Below the pieces are notes generated by a model. The model made no database searches and was not told where the DNA came from. It worked only from the letters and a program-made list of their open reading frames with translations. Made by a program: the position numbers and the translations under genes. Positions 32,489 through 44,400 of a stretch of 64,000 nucleotides of DNA are shown here, piece after piece (positions within the stretch are counted from its first letter, which is position 1; every line of letters starts with the position of its first letter). Source of the DNA: Liolophura sinensis (lineage: Eukaryota; Mollusca; Polyplacophora; Chitonida; Chitonidae); NCBI RefSeq assembly GCF_032854445.1, contig NC_088307.1, positions 14,954,017-15,018,016 on the forward strand, given 5' to 3'.

Positions 32489-32865
32489 CTATATCATACA
32501 ACTTGAAACCCGTTGAATATAGCATCCTCCTGGGTGCTTCACAATGTTTTCCTCGATGTTGTCCCTGTTTTGAAATCGAAAGGAATGTTTCCAATCCGAA
32601 CTGTATTCAACAAGGTTATTGTTGAATATATTTGCAACAACACCGACACATTTCACAGGTGAACAACTGCTACACCCGTACACCCTTCTTCTGTTGAATG
32701 TCCAATAAATCTATCTAACAACAGCTGACGATTGAAAAGATTGTTTTCATTTTTTATCACATTGGTAAATTCAGGTTCATTTGAGTTACTGGACACAGTA
32801 AAAGTGTCCCACAAAATGAGAGAGTAACACTTAATTAGTACCATAACCAGGACGCTGCACACCAT
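32489..32865 (-). pseudogene. Possible frameshifted membrane-anchored ORF
   Basis: Two overlapping minus-strand frames meet at 32653-32683. The upstream one begins MVCSVLVMVLIKCYSLILW, a signal-anchor-like stretch. The downstream one carries Cys-containing text (CSSCSPVKCVG) and ends HPGGCYIQRVSSCMI. A single indel would join them to ~125 residues. No family recognised; may be chance. Confidence 0.2.
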
Positions 32866-33629
32866 CGATCAGTCCGACGTGGTGTAGGCCTACATATGTT
32901 AGGAAATGGTTACAGGCGGTTTATTGTTTGTGTGAATTACACAAAAACACCGTTTCAAATTTGGTAAATGGACCCTCTTTTTCAGAGATTGTTACTTAAA
33001 ATATTAAATTCAGTTTTCTGAATTCAGCATAGTTGTGGCTTCGGTCTAGGTCTTTGTTTAGCTATAAAATAATGGTGTAAAATTTTCCATATGTCATCTT
33101 GAATGCAACCCTTCGTGAGGAAATGGTCTGACCATTCTATTTAAAATATGTATGTTGAGCGACTTAGATATGTTCATTTCACTGGTGCTTTAAATGTGCC
33201 AGGTGGTCCGCGGATTAAGTGGTCATACCTTCTCTGTCACCGGCCACTAACACATCGATGCTGTTTGGCTGACAGTGGAGACGGGGTTTTGTGGGTGAAA
33301 CCCTGAAGTAATGAACAAATGTACCATACCTAAAATTCAACTTGGGCAAGACATAGCCTTGACTTGCCCATCTGCCACACCAGTCATTCAGCAGCGCGTC
33401 TGTATCCCTTTGTCTATGTTTGGAGAACCTGCAACGTTCATGGGAATGTATATATGTATACGGCCTTCCATACCTACACACATAAATGCACCTCTCTCGA
33501 TGATACAGGCTCCCCCGACAACCATACCGTGGAAAGAAAAAACATCTCAACTGGTGCTGGAGGATGTAAGTTTTGGAGAAAAGCGTTTGACAGCTCAGCA
33601 GAGGGAGACAACTCCGGATTGAAAGGAAA

Positions 33630-34260
33630 TTTTAATGAAGGGCCTTGGCGAAATCATTTAAGGAAAAGGAGACTACCATCCTCCTGCCATGTTACTACTG
33701 CCGTATTACAACACACATGCACCAGGTTTATGGGCCACTATATGGCTGGAGTCAGGCGTGCATGACACCTTTAATTCACGCCAAGGCTGTTCAGTTATGT
33801 ACAGTTTCAACCTTTGCCACAGTGGATCCCTGTCGTAGAACCGACCGACATGGTCTAGATATGCAACTTCTCTTTGAAACAATTAAATGGTTTAAATGGT
33901 TTAAGTTTTAAATAACTCTCCCGTACCCTAAGTATATAGGGGTAATACACAAGCCAAATGGCATGGCCTTAAACTGAAACAATCCTTTGTCCGTAGAGGA
34001 GGCCTTATCAGACTGCCAATATTCCTACACTTAATGTAAGATGGAAAGCAAGCGCGCCCCTAGCAAAGAATTCAAAGAATCAAGGCACTGGATCTAAGCG
34101 TCTGTTATGGTTATTACCTTCAGACCCGTCCTTCTATTGCAACCAACTGAAGGAGTTCTGAAAAGGGGGCTTGAGCTGGCTCTATAATCTCATCTTCTAG
34201 CATTTTGTTAAGAGCCCTTTCAGCTATTTCGCTTTGACCAAGAGGCACCATATGGGGTAG
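33630..34260 (-). mobile_element. Ty3/gypsy-type reverse-transcriptase remnant
   Basis: On the minus strand, successive frames show EIAERALNKMLEDEIIEP (about 34170-34255), STDKGLFQFKAMPFGL (33950-34005), EVAYLDHVGRF (about 33860) and NDFAKALH (about 33645). These correspond to the RT fingers, the palm motif before the catalytic box, the GHV segment and the thumb/connection of Ty3/gypsy LTR retrotransposons. The YxDD catalytic segment is missing between about 33880 and 33950. Stops and frameshifts break the rest. No LTRs were found nearby. An inactive relic. Confidence 0.75.
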
Positions 34261-34379
34261 AGCCTTAGCATTGTCAGTTGTCTTCGAACTCAAAATGTCA
34301 CAAGGCTAGCCAACTAGCCTATGGTTTATTGTGAGACGAGCCTGTGGACGTATACACCGTACTGCTGCAAATCTGTTCG
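34261..34379. other. No gene seen
   Basis: Short stretch between the gypsy remnant and the 34380 repeat with nothing recognised. Confidence 0.4.
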
Positions 34380-34552
34380 TCCAAACAGACGTTCGTACAC
34401 CAGTCGGCAACCAAAATGGCCATTCCAGGTAAATAATCACAAGGCCAATAAGCAAAACGATGTTTAACACAAACGACCAAAGAACTAAGAAAATATATAA
34501 TGTTGAATATTAGGACGAAAATCATACAAAGGGAAGCATTTAGCAGTTTTTA
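34380..34552 (+). repeat. Interspersed repeat R2, copy 1
   Basis: AAACAGACGTTCGTACACCA, CAAAACGATGTTTAACACAA and CAAAGAACTAAGA align in order with 38236-38388. It ends just before a SINE-A. The class is unknown; it might belong to the adjacent dead LTR element. Confidence 0.7.
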
Positions 34553-34558
34553 AATATG

Positions 34559-34690
34559 TATTTATCTATTTATTTGATAGGTGTTTTACGCCGCGCTCAA
34601 GAATATTTCACTTATACGACGGCGGCCAGCATTATGGTGTGAGGAAACCGGGCAGAACCCGGGGGAAAACCCACGACCATCCGCAGGCTG
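34559..34690 (-). mobile_element. SINE-A, 5'-truncated
   Basis: ATTT tail, GTGTTTTACGCCGCGCTCAA, ACGACGGCGGCCAGCATTAT and CGACCATCCGCAGGCTG. The head is absent. Confidence 0.93.
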
Positions 34691-34894
34691 TACACAATTT
34701 GTACCAATCGGAATACCTATACACACCTGATATACGGTTTCCCCGAACCAACACAGATGTTATTAATGATAAATTCAATCATCTCGATGAACAACAAAAC
34801 ATCTCACTACTGGTAACCTTTGTATTCTGTGGAAAGATGGCTCTGTTGCTTTTGACGTTAATATATCGGTGCTGAGTTTTATTAAACACCGAGG

Positions 34895-35172
34895 GGGGCC
34901 TCCGGGGCCGAGGGGGTTAGCACGCCAGCGCGGCGTAATGACTCAGAAGCCTCTCACCAATGAGGCGGCTGTGATTACAAGTACTACTCTTGCTGGCCTC
35001 CTCTCGTAAAAAGGTATGCCGTACGTGAGAGGGCCTCTCATCAACCTGCTGATGGCCGTGGGTTTTCAACGGGCTCTGCCCGGTTTCCTAACAGCATAAT
35101 GCTGGCAGCCGTCGTATAAGTGAAATATTCTTGAGTACGACGTAAAACCCCAATCAAATAAACAAATAAATT
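34895..35172 (+). mobile_element. SINE-A, full length, variant subfamily
   Basis: The head GGGGCCTCCGGGGCCGAGGG, then GTTAGCACGCCAGCGCGGCG, differs from the usual CATGGCTCAGTTGG. The B box is GTGATTACAAGTACT. It is followed by the conserved centre and an AAAT tail. The same GGGGCCGAGG head occurs at 62637, so this is a subfamily. Confidence 0.92.
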
Positions 35173-35174
35173 AA

Positions 35175-35785
35175 ATTTTGTATTCAATGCTTTTGTACTT
35201 CACTCGCATATGCCCTGCTGTAGTGGGAACATTGCGATATATTTAGATATATTTGTTCTACAGATCTGTCCTGTTCGAGACTTGGGACTTATCACAGAGT
35301 ATTTTGAGATCTAAAAAGGGATCTAAAATGCACATTATACCAATAGCAAAGTTGCAACCAGTCCCCCTGCGCCAAGGTCCATTGCCAACCTGCTCACAAT
35401 GAGGGATCGTCTGCAAAATGACACAATGGCTTCCCCGCAGTGAAGTTGTTATGTAACAGGTGTGGCAATTAACAATTTTCAGTCACATGACGACGAATGA
35501 GTCCCTGGAATGAATGTATGTGTGTAATGTGCCTTCGTATTGTAGGATGGATTTCCACCACTCTTTTTATCTAGTGCTGCTTCATTGAGACAACTTACCT
35601 AAGTCAAGTAGGCTGCCCCATCCGAGCCAATATACTGATACGGTTTTCCCTTACGAATCATACCGTGAATATATGACAGTGTCTATTACATTCAGTGATA
35701 ACATTCTTTCAATTCATATATTGTGAGGAACAGTACATGAAGTATAGAGTAAAGAAAGATCCCTAGTAGAGATGTCCCTTAAGGG
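35175..35785. other. No gene seen
   Basis: No recognised repeat, ORF family or RNA gene. Confidence 0.45.
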
Positions 35786-35789
35786 TGCC

Positions 35790-36110
35790 TGTATTTGAGT
35801 GTCTAGTTCTTCTGCACGTGTATTTGAACGTCTAGTTCTTCTGTATATGTATTTGAGCGTCTAGTTCATCTGTACGTGTACTTCAGCGTTTAGTTCTTCT
35901 CTACGTGTATTTGAAGGTCTAGTTCTTCTGTACGTGAATTTGAGCGTCTAGTTCTTCTGTACATGTATTTGAACGTCTAGTTCTTCTGTACGTGTATTTA
36001 AGCGTATAGTTCGTCTGTGCGTGTATTTGAGCGTCTAGTTCTTCTCTACGTGTATTTGAACGTCTAGTTCTTCTTACGTGTATTTGAGCGTCTAGTTCTT
36101 CAGTGAGATG
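35790..36110. repeat. 29-bp minisatellite, ~11 units
   Basis: The unit is GTCTAGTTCTTCTGTACGTG followed by TATTTGAGC. The period is 29 bp (CTAG at 35803, 35832, 35861). Minus-strand translation gives repetitive EELDAQIH text because three units restore the frame; not regarded as coding. Confidence 0.95.
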
Positions 36111-36114
36111 TTTG

Positions 36115-36770
36115 GAAGTGCTATGGATTATATACGTCAACTCCTGTTTTTTTTGGCAATTGCACAGCATTACTTAATCCAATACGACTATAATGTCCCT
36201 TCGTTAAAATAGTAGATGCAAATTTGGAGCTACAGCTTGTCGGCCTCAAAATAAAGCGAGCTTTTTATGGTTATTCATGTTGCATTTTTGGAATCTAGTA
36301 AAGTTGTGGTATATCGGTGTGACGGGAACGTATGCGATATACTCCTCTGTTTGAGAAAGGACTGATGTCTTTTAAGAAATACTTGCAGAGTATAGGTCAT
36401 TACAGAATACAATGATGTCGCGGAAGTTAATTGTGTTTAGTGATATTAAGTCCCGCTACGAGAACCTGATAGTAAGTATTCTAGCAGACAGTTAAAATAT
36501 TATTAGTACCTTTGTCCGAAGGAACAATGACGGATTTTCTCTGATGGTCATCAAATACCTTTCGTGCCGTAAGACCCTTAAGGACTTGTTTGGCTGTCGC
36601 ACGAGAATTAGTACTGATGTGGTGGATTGCTCAAACAAACTTATTTTTACTAGTTCAGGCCAAATGTGAATAACTGAAGGTTGTACCTTCTCCCGTTTGG
36701 ACTATTTTGTTTTAAGGTTCTACCTTCTGTTGTTTAGACCATTTTGTGCAGAGTTTTCAAGCAACAAAAG
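36115..36770. other. No gene seen
   Basis: Nothing recognised apart from a short two-fold CTTCT(C/G)(C/T)(C/T)GTTT..GACTATTTTGT/GACCATTTTGT phrase at 36680-36750. Confidence 0.4.
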
Positions 36771-36773
36771 AGT

Positions 36774-36838
36774 AAATGAATGAATGATTTTGGCTCAATG
36801 CCACATCGGCAATTTTCCAGTCATATCGTGGCAACGAA
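36774..36838 (-). mobile_element. SINE-C 3'-end fragment
   Basis: AATGAATGAATGATTTTGGC, TCAATGCCACATCGGCAATT and CAGTCATATCGTGGCAACGA match the reverse complement of the SINE-C 3' end at 51680-51735. Confidence 0.75.
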
Positions 36839-36844
36839 AGAATT

Positions 36845-37530
36845 TTCTTATAAGCTCTCATATTTATGTTCCTCTGCTCTTTATTCTTCGAACCTCTCAC
36901 AAAATAGGCTTCGTAGATTATTATTTACGATATTAAGGTTGCCATTCATAATATATTTACACGGGCGGTATGTAAAGTAAAAGTAAAGGCGAAGTATAAG
37001 CAAACAATTAATGTAATTGATTATCTGAGATGCGAATGGCTTAGTATATTGGTATGAAATGCATGGGAGATCTCCTACGTTAAAATAATTTGGCACAGCG
37101 TTGGTTAGATCAAGACCTTACCGAGAAAAATAGATCGCACGAGAGACTAGTCCAAAAAATATCCTGTAACCTCAAATCTGCTGCTAAGAGGTCATAGCTA
37201 AAATTTTGATCATCCATTCGAGTATTTAACTGCACCCTCTCTTGAACGACCAAGGGCACTACCATGCCGGGTGGTTCGGTGTAAAGCCGCCATCTTTATT
37301 CCCAACTCTCTACATAAGATACCGAATATGAGACCCGCAGCAGATACAATGTTCACTAACATGTCTACATCTCCCTGGAATATTTAGACATTTGCAAAGC
37401 GACATGATACTGTGAAACCGTGGCTGCCGAACTTGTTGACTCTTTCCTCTCTCCAAGGTTTTTCATGGGCTGTTCTTTCTGGTCTCAGTGACAGTCTCTC
37501 TACACTTTAAAGTTTGAGGATGTTCTGACT
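36845..37530. other. No gene seen
   Basis: A + frame from about 37260 to 37507 is open apart from one stop, but its translation shows no recognised motif. Confidence 0.4.
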
Positions 37531-37533
37531 GAT

Positions 37534-37655
37534 TGATTAATTTATTTGATTGTATGGTTTTCAAGAATATTTCACTTATACACTGGTAGTCGGCATTTTG
37601 ATGAGAGGAAACCTGACAGATCCGGAACTCCAGTCGACCATCCACAGGTGAATGC
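37534..37655 (-). mobile_element. SINE-A, degraded, 5'-truncated
   Basis: TTAATTTATTTGATTGTATG, TTTTCAAGAATATTTCACTT, ATACACTGGTAGTCGGCATT and CGACCATCCACAGGT remain recognisable. Confidence 0.8.
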
Positions 37656-37659
37656 CTGA

Positions 37660-39115
37660 ACTACCGTATTCCGGGCTAAGGGAAGTACGCCTTCACAATG
37701 TAACCTATCTAAGCCCCTTGACTGTCTCAAACTCGACAGGATATACAATGGCCTCATCTAATTAGGAAAGTGGGGGGGGGGTGTCAGGGGGTGTCCTTGG
37801 AACAAAATATGGTCTCGTATGTCGGAATTCCCACCCAGTTAAAGGAATACCCAAGGATATTAGTCTCCTCATATTCACTTGGCCTGTCTGGGAAAATCTT
37901 CCTAAAGCATAGACACAGGTTGTCGTTGTGTCATCAGAAAGTCTTCGCCTGCAGCCAATTCCCATGGTAAGCAATACCATGCCCTTACTAATCAAAACCC
38001 TTGACCGGCACTACATTCAGTTGCTCCCAATTTTTTAACTTCCTCTCCTGAAGATCCGGGTAGCTTTTGGACTTTACCAAGCAGGCACATTGACAGTGGC
38101 TTTGCTATTCGACACAGCTACAGCCATTCCACTTCGACAATTGCTAAAATTGAACTCGGGAATCCACGGTACCGAATGCTCACCGAATTTATCTTGTTCC
38201 ATTTCCCTACCTCTTTACCCTAACTAATCTCTACGTCGAAACAGACGTTCGTATACCAGCCCTTCCACCCATATGGACGTCAATATTCCCAAAACGACAT
38301 TTAACACAAACCACCGAAGAACTACGAGTGATTATCAAGTATGAGACGAGGACTGAATCAGGCAAAGAGAAGCAGTCAACAGTTATCAATGATGTTGGAA
38401 AAATAAAAGTAATCTTTTTGTCAATTTGTGTTATTATCGTGGAGTATATCTTGTTATGCCGACCTTAGAACACCTCAGTAAAAGGAATACAGAATGGATT
38501 TTGATTGGATGGTGTGAGAGAAAGGCAAGTCCAGGTTATGCCTAGCCTACGTTGAATTTTAGGTATCGTAGCTTCATTCAAGCGTGACCAATGGGTGACC
38601 AATGGGCCAGCGCATTCGAATTGGGCCTGTATGAAGAAAACCAGAACGGAACCGTTACAGACCCCAGTTACTAACCCAGTTCTCCGCCGTTAGCAAACTA
38701 AACACGGCCAGTTATGAGAAACCAGTAATTAGTCAATCTTTTTGAGTGTTATCAGTCCCATTACCAAGCCTGCACCCAGCCAAAACCGACTGTGCATGTC
38801 TGGCCTAGTTGTACCTGCCGGTAATACCAATTTAGTAACCAGTTCGCCATTGCATGCAACACATGTAAAATATCTCCAAGCCAGTTACCTGAAGACCAAC
38901 TCTGATCAACAGACCTACTGCATGAATGGATCGACTGTTTACTGACCATGCAGCAACCAAAGAATCCAAAGATAAGTACACTTGTAGGCCTACCATCAAT
39001 AAACAATGTCAGATTTGCGTTTATGGTGTTTGGTCATTCTTTTGTAGGCCTGTGTGTGCTGTGCACTATATATGTTTTCAAAACTGAATAACAATGAAAT
39101 ATTAAACAATTTAAA
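37660..39115. other. No gene seen
   Basis: Includes a G9 run at 37771 with GGGGG nearby and the second R2 copy (38236-38388, listed separately). ORFs such as 38742-38945 (+) have no family pattern. Confidence 0.45.
38236..38388 (+). repeat. Interspersed repeat R2, copy 2
   Basis: CGAAACAGACGTTCGTATAC, CAAAACGACATTTAACACAA and CGAAGAACTACGAG correspond in order to 34380-34552, direct orientation, 3.86 kb apart. Divergence is marked in the middle. Confidence 0.7.
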
Positions 39116-39120
39116 AAGAG

Positions 39121-39822
39121 TAGTTACTAACATCGTTATCAAGTGAATGACATCAATTCATTAAGACAATCCGAAATGCCATGAAACCTCTAGTCAACCA
39201 GCAAGTATACGAGTCAATCCTCCATACATCGGAGACTAGTCACAAAATCGCCCGCCTATTGAAATAATCCACAGGAATAGAAACCACGTTTTGAAGCCAT
39301 ATCCCACCCATAAAATCCAGGTATACCAAATAACAATGTAATTGCATGAATGAATGATTATGACTTATGGCTTAACGCCTCATCGGCAATGCTTAAGCCA
39401 AATCGTGGGGAGAAAATGCGCTTGCGAGAAAACGCAAGAGAAAACTGGAAGACTGCCTGAAACCCGAGTTAAGGAACATAAATCATCCGTAGAAAAATCT
39501 GATTCCAATCCGCCATAAGTGAACACATCCAAAAAAATCCTTGCCACATCAAGTAGAACACAATCACAAAATTAAACTCCAATCAACCTAACCGACAGAA
39601 ACGGAAACTACAGGAAGCCATATAAGGCTAAGAGATTAAAACCAAGCCTAAATAGAGAGCAATGTTTTTATTTCCCTCAGCTTATGGTCTGATAATCTTC
39701 CGAAACGAACAGGAACCCTACCGAGTCTATCCTTTGTTGTGCTTGACACTTGTTTCTCTAGTTGTTATATTTAAGCTCTTAATGTTTTGATATCATTCAC
39801 TTGATAACGATGTTAATAACTA
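39121..39822. repeat. 45-bp inverted repeats bounding ~0.7 kb
   Basis: 39121-39165 (TAGTTACTAACATCGTTATC...) is the reverse complement of 39778-39822 with four mismatches. The interval holds a SINE-C fragment. The arms end without obvious target-site duplication. They could be two tail-to-tail copies of one element or the ends of a non-autonomous DNA element. Confidence 0.8.
39347..39420 (-). mobile_element. SINE-C 3'-end fragment
   Basis: GAATGAATGATTATGACTTA, TGGCTTAACGCCTCATCGGC and AATGCTTAAGCCAAATCGTG match the SINE-C 3' terminus reversed. Confidence 0.75.
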
Positions 39823-39972
39823 CATCGAAACGTAGTGCTCATAACCAAAAAGATGTATATCCATAAGAAAGACTTTCCCATGAACTTCCTGCCCGAGTTC
39901 TAAATGCCTCTCAAATATGTCAGTCCTCTTTTGCATTTGCTATCTTGGAGTTATCCTCCCTTTGTCATCTCC

Positions 39973-40137
39973 ATTTATTTGATTTATTTATTTGATTGGT
40001 GTTTTTACGCCGTTATCAAGAATATTTCACTTATCCGACGGCGGCCAGCATTATGGTGGGAGGAAATCGGCAGAGCCCGGGGGAAACCTACGACCATCTG
40101 CAGGTTGCTGTAAGACCTTGCCACTTACGGTCGGAGA
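39973..40137 (-). mobile_element. SINE-A, 5'-truncated
   Basis: ATTT tail, conserved centre (GGTGTTTTTACGCCGTTATC, CACTTATCCGACGGCGGCC), ending CACTTACGGTCGGAGA. CATCTCC at both borders (39966-39972, 40138-40144) may be a short TSD. Confidence 0.9.
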
Positions 40138-40144
40138 CATCTCC

Positions 40145-40688
40145 CTTTAAGATCATTGGTGTACATACTTTCTCTTCAACACAGATTCTAAAATAAGAAA
40201 TAAACAAAAAAACTGCCACTCATAACGAGTTCTCACATTTCTGATTTTTAGTCAACTTTGTGTTTTTTTCATCGGATGTGTTGCAATTTCAAATTGTGTC
40301 TCGGAATACATACTATCATAAGTAATGTTAAAATACACTGGAATCATGGTCTTGTTTTGAAACAAATTTAACCAACTATTTACTCACCCCACTCAATAAT
40401 TATTGCTGGTACAGTTGAACCGGCATTTGACCTCGTGTGAGATTAATTTGTCTTCTTAAGCGCCAATAATTATGTGCTTATTAATTTTAATATTTATTTT
40501 CCACCTATTAGTCTCTCTTAGTTTGGACATTCTGTATTTCAGCTTTAAATCTGTATGTTGCTATATAGTGTATAAATGTGCATAATGTTCTGAACTGACA
40601 TAAAATTATATCAGGAAAGTGAAATACTCACCTCATTTGTGACAAATTTGGGGCAAATTTCGTTGCAAATGCAGTTGCCAGACGAACT
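40145..40688. other. No gene seen
   Basis: AT-rich, no recognised repeat or coding segment. Confidence 0.45.
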
Positions 40689-41053
40689 GTTGTTCCAAAA
40701 TGCAATTTCACCGGAAGATGCATGCGATAATGGGTCAGTAGGCCTACTGATCCAATAGGCCTACTCACCCATAAGCCAAATTTGCTGGAGTCGGCCCGTT
40801 ATAGGGCCGATATCGCGGTCTGTACAGTGCTGGGGGAGTTATGGCATATCTATTTTTGTCCAGGTTTGCTTTAAAACAACGTTATTGTGGCAGACATGTA
40901 TGCCCGATAGTGGCCTGTACCGGGCCTATAGGTAATTGTGAACAGCGGTAAATGTTCTTTGCCGTTAATCCGACATATGTGTGACCGTTTCTCTCAGTAG
41001 CACTCGTATCTGCGTTGCTGGCTGAGAGTTACCCACTCCACAACTAGGCCAAC
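40689..41053 (+). mobile_element. (AT)n-linked interspersed repeat R1, copy 2
   Basis: Reverse complement of 9008-9353, collinear throughout (GTTGTTCCAAAATGCA to CCACAACTAGGCCAAC). Contains palindromic pieces GTAGGCCTAC and GGCCCGTTATAGGGCC. Its 3' edge abuts an (AT)n tract as in copy 1. No ORF and no tRNA-like promoter seen. Confidence 0.85.
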
Positions 41054-41070
41054 ATATATATATATATATA

Positions 41071-41128
<58 letters not shown>
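41054..41128. repeat. (AT)n microsatellite at the R1 edge
   Basis: AT dinucleotides with one ACT interruption near 41072. Its position matches the tract at 8936, on the same side of R1. Confidence 0.97.
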
Positions 41129-41131
<3 letters not shown>

Positions 41132-41334
41132 TGTCTGTATACTGTATAAGCATAAACATACCAGCCAAAGAAATCTTCTTGTATGTGTAAATAATTACAA
41201 AGGGAATTATACGTTTTTGCGTAATTGCTGTTAGGAATAGTGCAATAAAGCTCCGATTAAATAATAAGAATAATAAATTAAAAATTACAAACCATTGGAA
41301 TAAAAGTCCGTTTTCGGTGCTTTTTACATTGCTC

Positions 41335-41469
41335 TTAACGTATCCCGTAGCAGCGCGACTGTGCTTCCTGTTGAGGCGTGAAGCTTAGTCGGTCAGACGG
41401 ACAAAGCAAAAAACTCGGATTAATACAGCCCTCTTCTTGTCCAGATACAAGAAAAAAACCTTGAAATTG
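41335..41469 (+). other. Possible non-coding first exon of ZF1
   Basis: A locally CpG-richer segment (GTAGCAGCGCGACTGTGC, GAGGCGTGAAGC) ends at a consensus donor, AAATTG|GTAAGT, at 41469/41470. The next good acceptor upstream of a coding start is at 45333. Inferred only; no transcript evidence is available here. Confidence 0.3.
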
Positions 41470-41474
41470 GTAAG

Positions 41475-44400
41475 TTCAATTATAAAATAAGACCCTGTAG
41501 AAGATTTCTGACTGAAAATGTCCTGTCATTAAGCTTAAATTTTTACCTGGTTAACTCGCAAATGCTGCCTATTTCTGCCAAATTTGCGCGCCGTGTTCAC
41601 AAAATGACGAAATTTTGAATACAGAACACGTTTCTAACATATCTTGTATCTCGAAAATGAGGGGTTTTGATGCATTGCTGCCTCGGGCATGCTTTTGTTA
41701 GGGTGAAGTATATTCAGTTTTGTTGTAAAATCATATGTGCGCGCAAGAGAACGGATTTTATAGCGAAATTTGTGTTGTCGAAACAACAACAACGCGGCAT
41801 TTGATGTCGACAGGTGTAGAATGCAAGATTCGCACACCCTACTCAAATGTCTGCAGAGAAGCCTGCAAGATTTGGTTGTTGTTGTTTTTTTTTGTGTTTT
41901 TTTTTTCTTTTCTTTTTTTGGTGTAGTTTTGTTCATTTTGTTGCGTCTTTTGCTTTGCCAAACGTCAGTCTTTTCTGGATTTTACAGAAATAATGTAGGC
42001 CTAATGCTGCCCGTATATTAAAACAGAATAATTAATAGTCCGTTCCAAGCACCCAGGTTACTCGTAAGGAGCAGGAGGTCATAAATAACAAGAGGGTAGA
42101 TGAATGAATTCCTCATTTTTGCTAATTCCTAAAGATTAAAGTATTAAAGGACATTGAAACTTTCATATCTGAAGGCTAGATGCATTCTGAGTATTTTTCC
42201 AGAAATATTTTCTTGACCAAAGCTGTAATCCTATTATTCTTTTTTTATGTTAAAATCTTCTGACCTGGGTTAAATTCCCTTAGTTTTCACATCAAGTAAT
42301 TTGGTCATGTGACCAACCAGTGTGCTGACCATCGCTACAAAACTATGAATGGGTAGCAAAGCTAGCTGGGACACTGTGTACGATAAAGTAGCACCCAGCA
42401 CCCATTTTACAGACTTTCAGGACTTTCTCACATAAAATAACAGCTTGAACTGTACTGTGATGACCAAAGTGTAGTTATATCACAGCTAGTGCTGGTAAAC
42501 CTTTTAACAATAATCCAGTGGTTTGAATTCTTGGAGTCGAGAACTAATGTTTGCGGTATTTTGAATTCAGACTTCCCCCAAGTAACTTTTTGCGGTGAAT
42601 TTATTTGTTTTTTGATTGTTTTTTTTTTTTTTAGAACAATAAAATTAGGATTTTGTTGTCAACAGTTTACCTTACGAACAGCCAGCAGGCACCTTGCCTG
42701 GACTTGGTTGAAATCCGCATTCAAAATATGATGGATGTTGGTTCAACTTGATGGATTCAAAAGTTAACGACTGGATTACGGTTAAAAGATGATTTATGGC
42801 TACTGGTTGTGACATAACATACACTCTGAACTAGTTAATGCCGTTGATGTCAGTGCAGTGGCACTGAGGCCTGGCCTTCCTCCTATCTCTGTATTTGTTG
42901 TGTATAATGTACTGATATATTCATGTATATGAAGTGTATGATTTAGCTACAAGCCACGGTTTGATCCCCTGTTCCCAAAATATTACGTACATTTTATGAA
43001 CATGTAACACCTAACCATGACTAGGTTTAAAAATATCTACATATCTCAAAATAAATTGCATGAAAGTAGATATACATTGCACTTGGTATAGTGAGACACA
43101 TTGCTATTCTTTAAACCCTTTTACATGGCTTCTATTACAGTTGTGAGTACAATCCTTTCAGGTTTTACACAGCATAATATGGAGTGCAATTTACTTGGAC
43201 ATGTTGAACTGTTAATTATCTCATCAATGTTGCCCAGCTTTCAGTTTTCAACACAAATCATTTCATGGAGACGTTTAGAATGCCTACTATCATCACATGG
43301 CAAGAATTAAGTTGCGCACAAATCTTCTTTATACATCTTAACTTTGTATGGGCACATAATTCTGTTAATGAAGATGAATATTGTTTGAAGCCTTCAGTTA
43401 TTCAGCCTAAATCACCTGCTTTTACTTGTGAATTTACAGGGGAAAATTGACTAAACTCAAAGTGGTTTGCTATAAAATTTTGGTTACGAAATCATTTGAT
43501 GTCCTCACACCGAGTAATAGTCACCTCCAACTTAAATACATAGAGCCAGAGTAAAAATAAGTGTAAATTAGGTCCTAAAGTGTGGTTTGGCTGAAGTTGT
43601 TGTACTTATCATGCTTAAAATTATATTCCCCACTCACTTTCCATCATTGCCATAGCCAGACAATATTGACCTTTTGACCTTGTACAACATGAATTGTCTT
43701 TCATAGGATTAACCTGTAGCTGACGGTCTGTATGATTTATATTCAACATTCATCATTACAAATACCTGAGTGTTTGTTAGAATTATGTTATGCATTCCAG
43801 GATTCCAGCTGCCACTCGACATACTGTCTGACAATAGCATTTGGCAAATTATTTTTTTTATGGCAAACGTTTACTTAAGTCACCTAACATGTCTGCTGTA
43901 TGAAAAGATCAAATTTATTTTTATATACTAAATGAATGTAGACTGTAAACTGTCAGAATGTGTCAAAATGTTTTGTGTAAATGTTGAAAGTGGGCTGAGA
44001 CCTTGCACTTTTTCAATAAAAGGAATGTGTTATTAACTTAGTAACAACAAAGATTGAGGTGGGATTTTTATTCTTTTCTGACATCACTTTCTGCCTCATC
44101 ACATGTGCTCTAGAGTTCACCATTGTACAACATTCCTGTTTAACATTTACTACAGTTGCAGTGACGTAACACTTGTAGGGATTGGGCATGGTGCTGTTAT
44201 TATATATTTTATTTCCTCTTTCATATTTTTTCAACTTTTCCTTTGCTTAAGGTTAAAGACAATCAGGTAATCATTTTCATAATAACCTCCATTCAGGGTG
44301 TAGCATACTACTGCTTTTACACATACATGTATTTAGATTTTGTCCATGCAACACCTTGTCAACTACTGAATGAAACTTTATAACATACAGTACTTCATCC

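Noticed and set aside
33215-33765. Overlapping ORFs of 103-133 codons on both strands
   Set aside because: No recognised domain, no splice support, and they partly overlap the gypsy RT relic.
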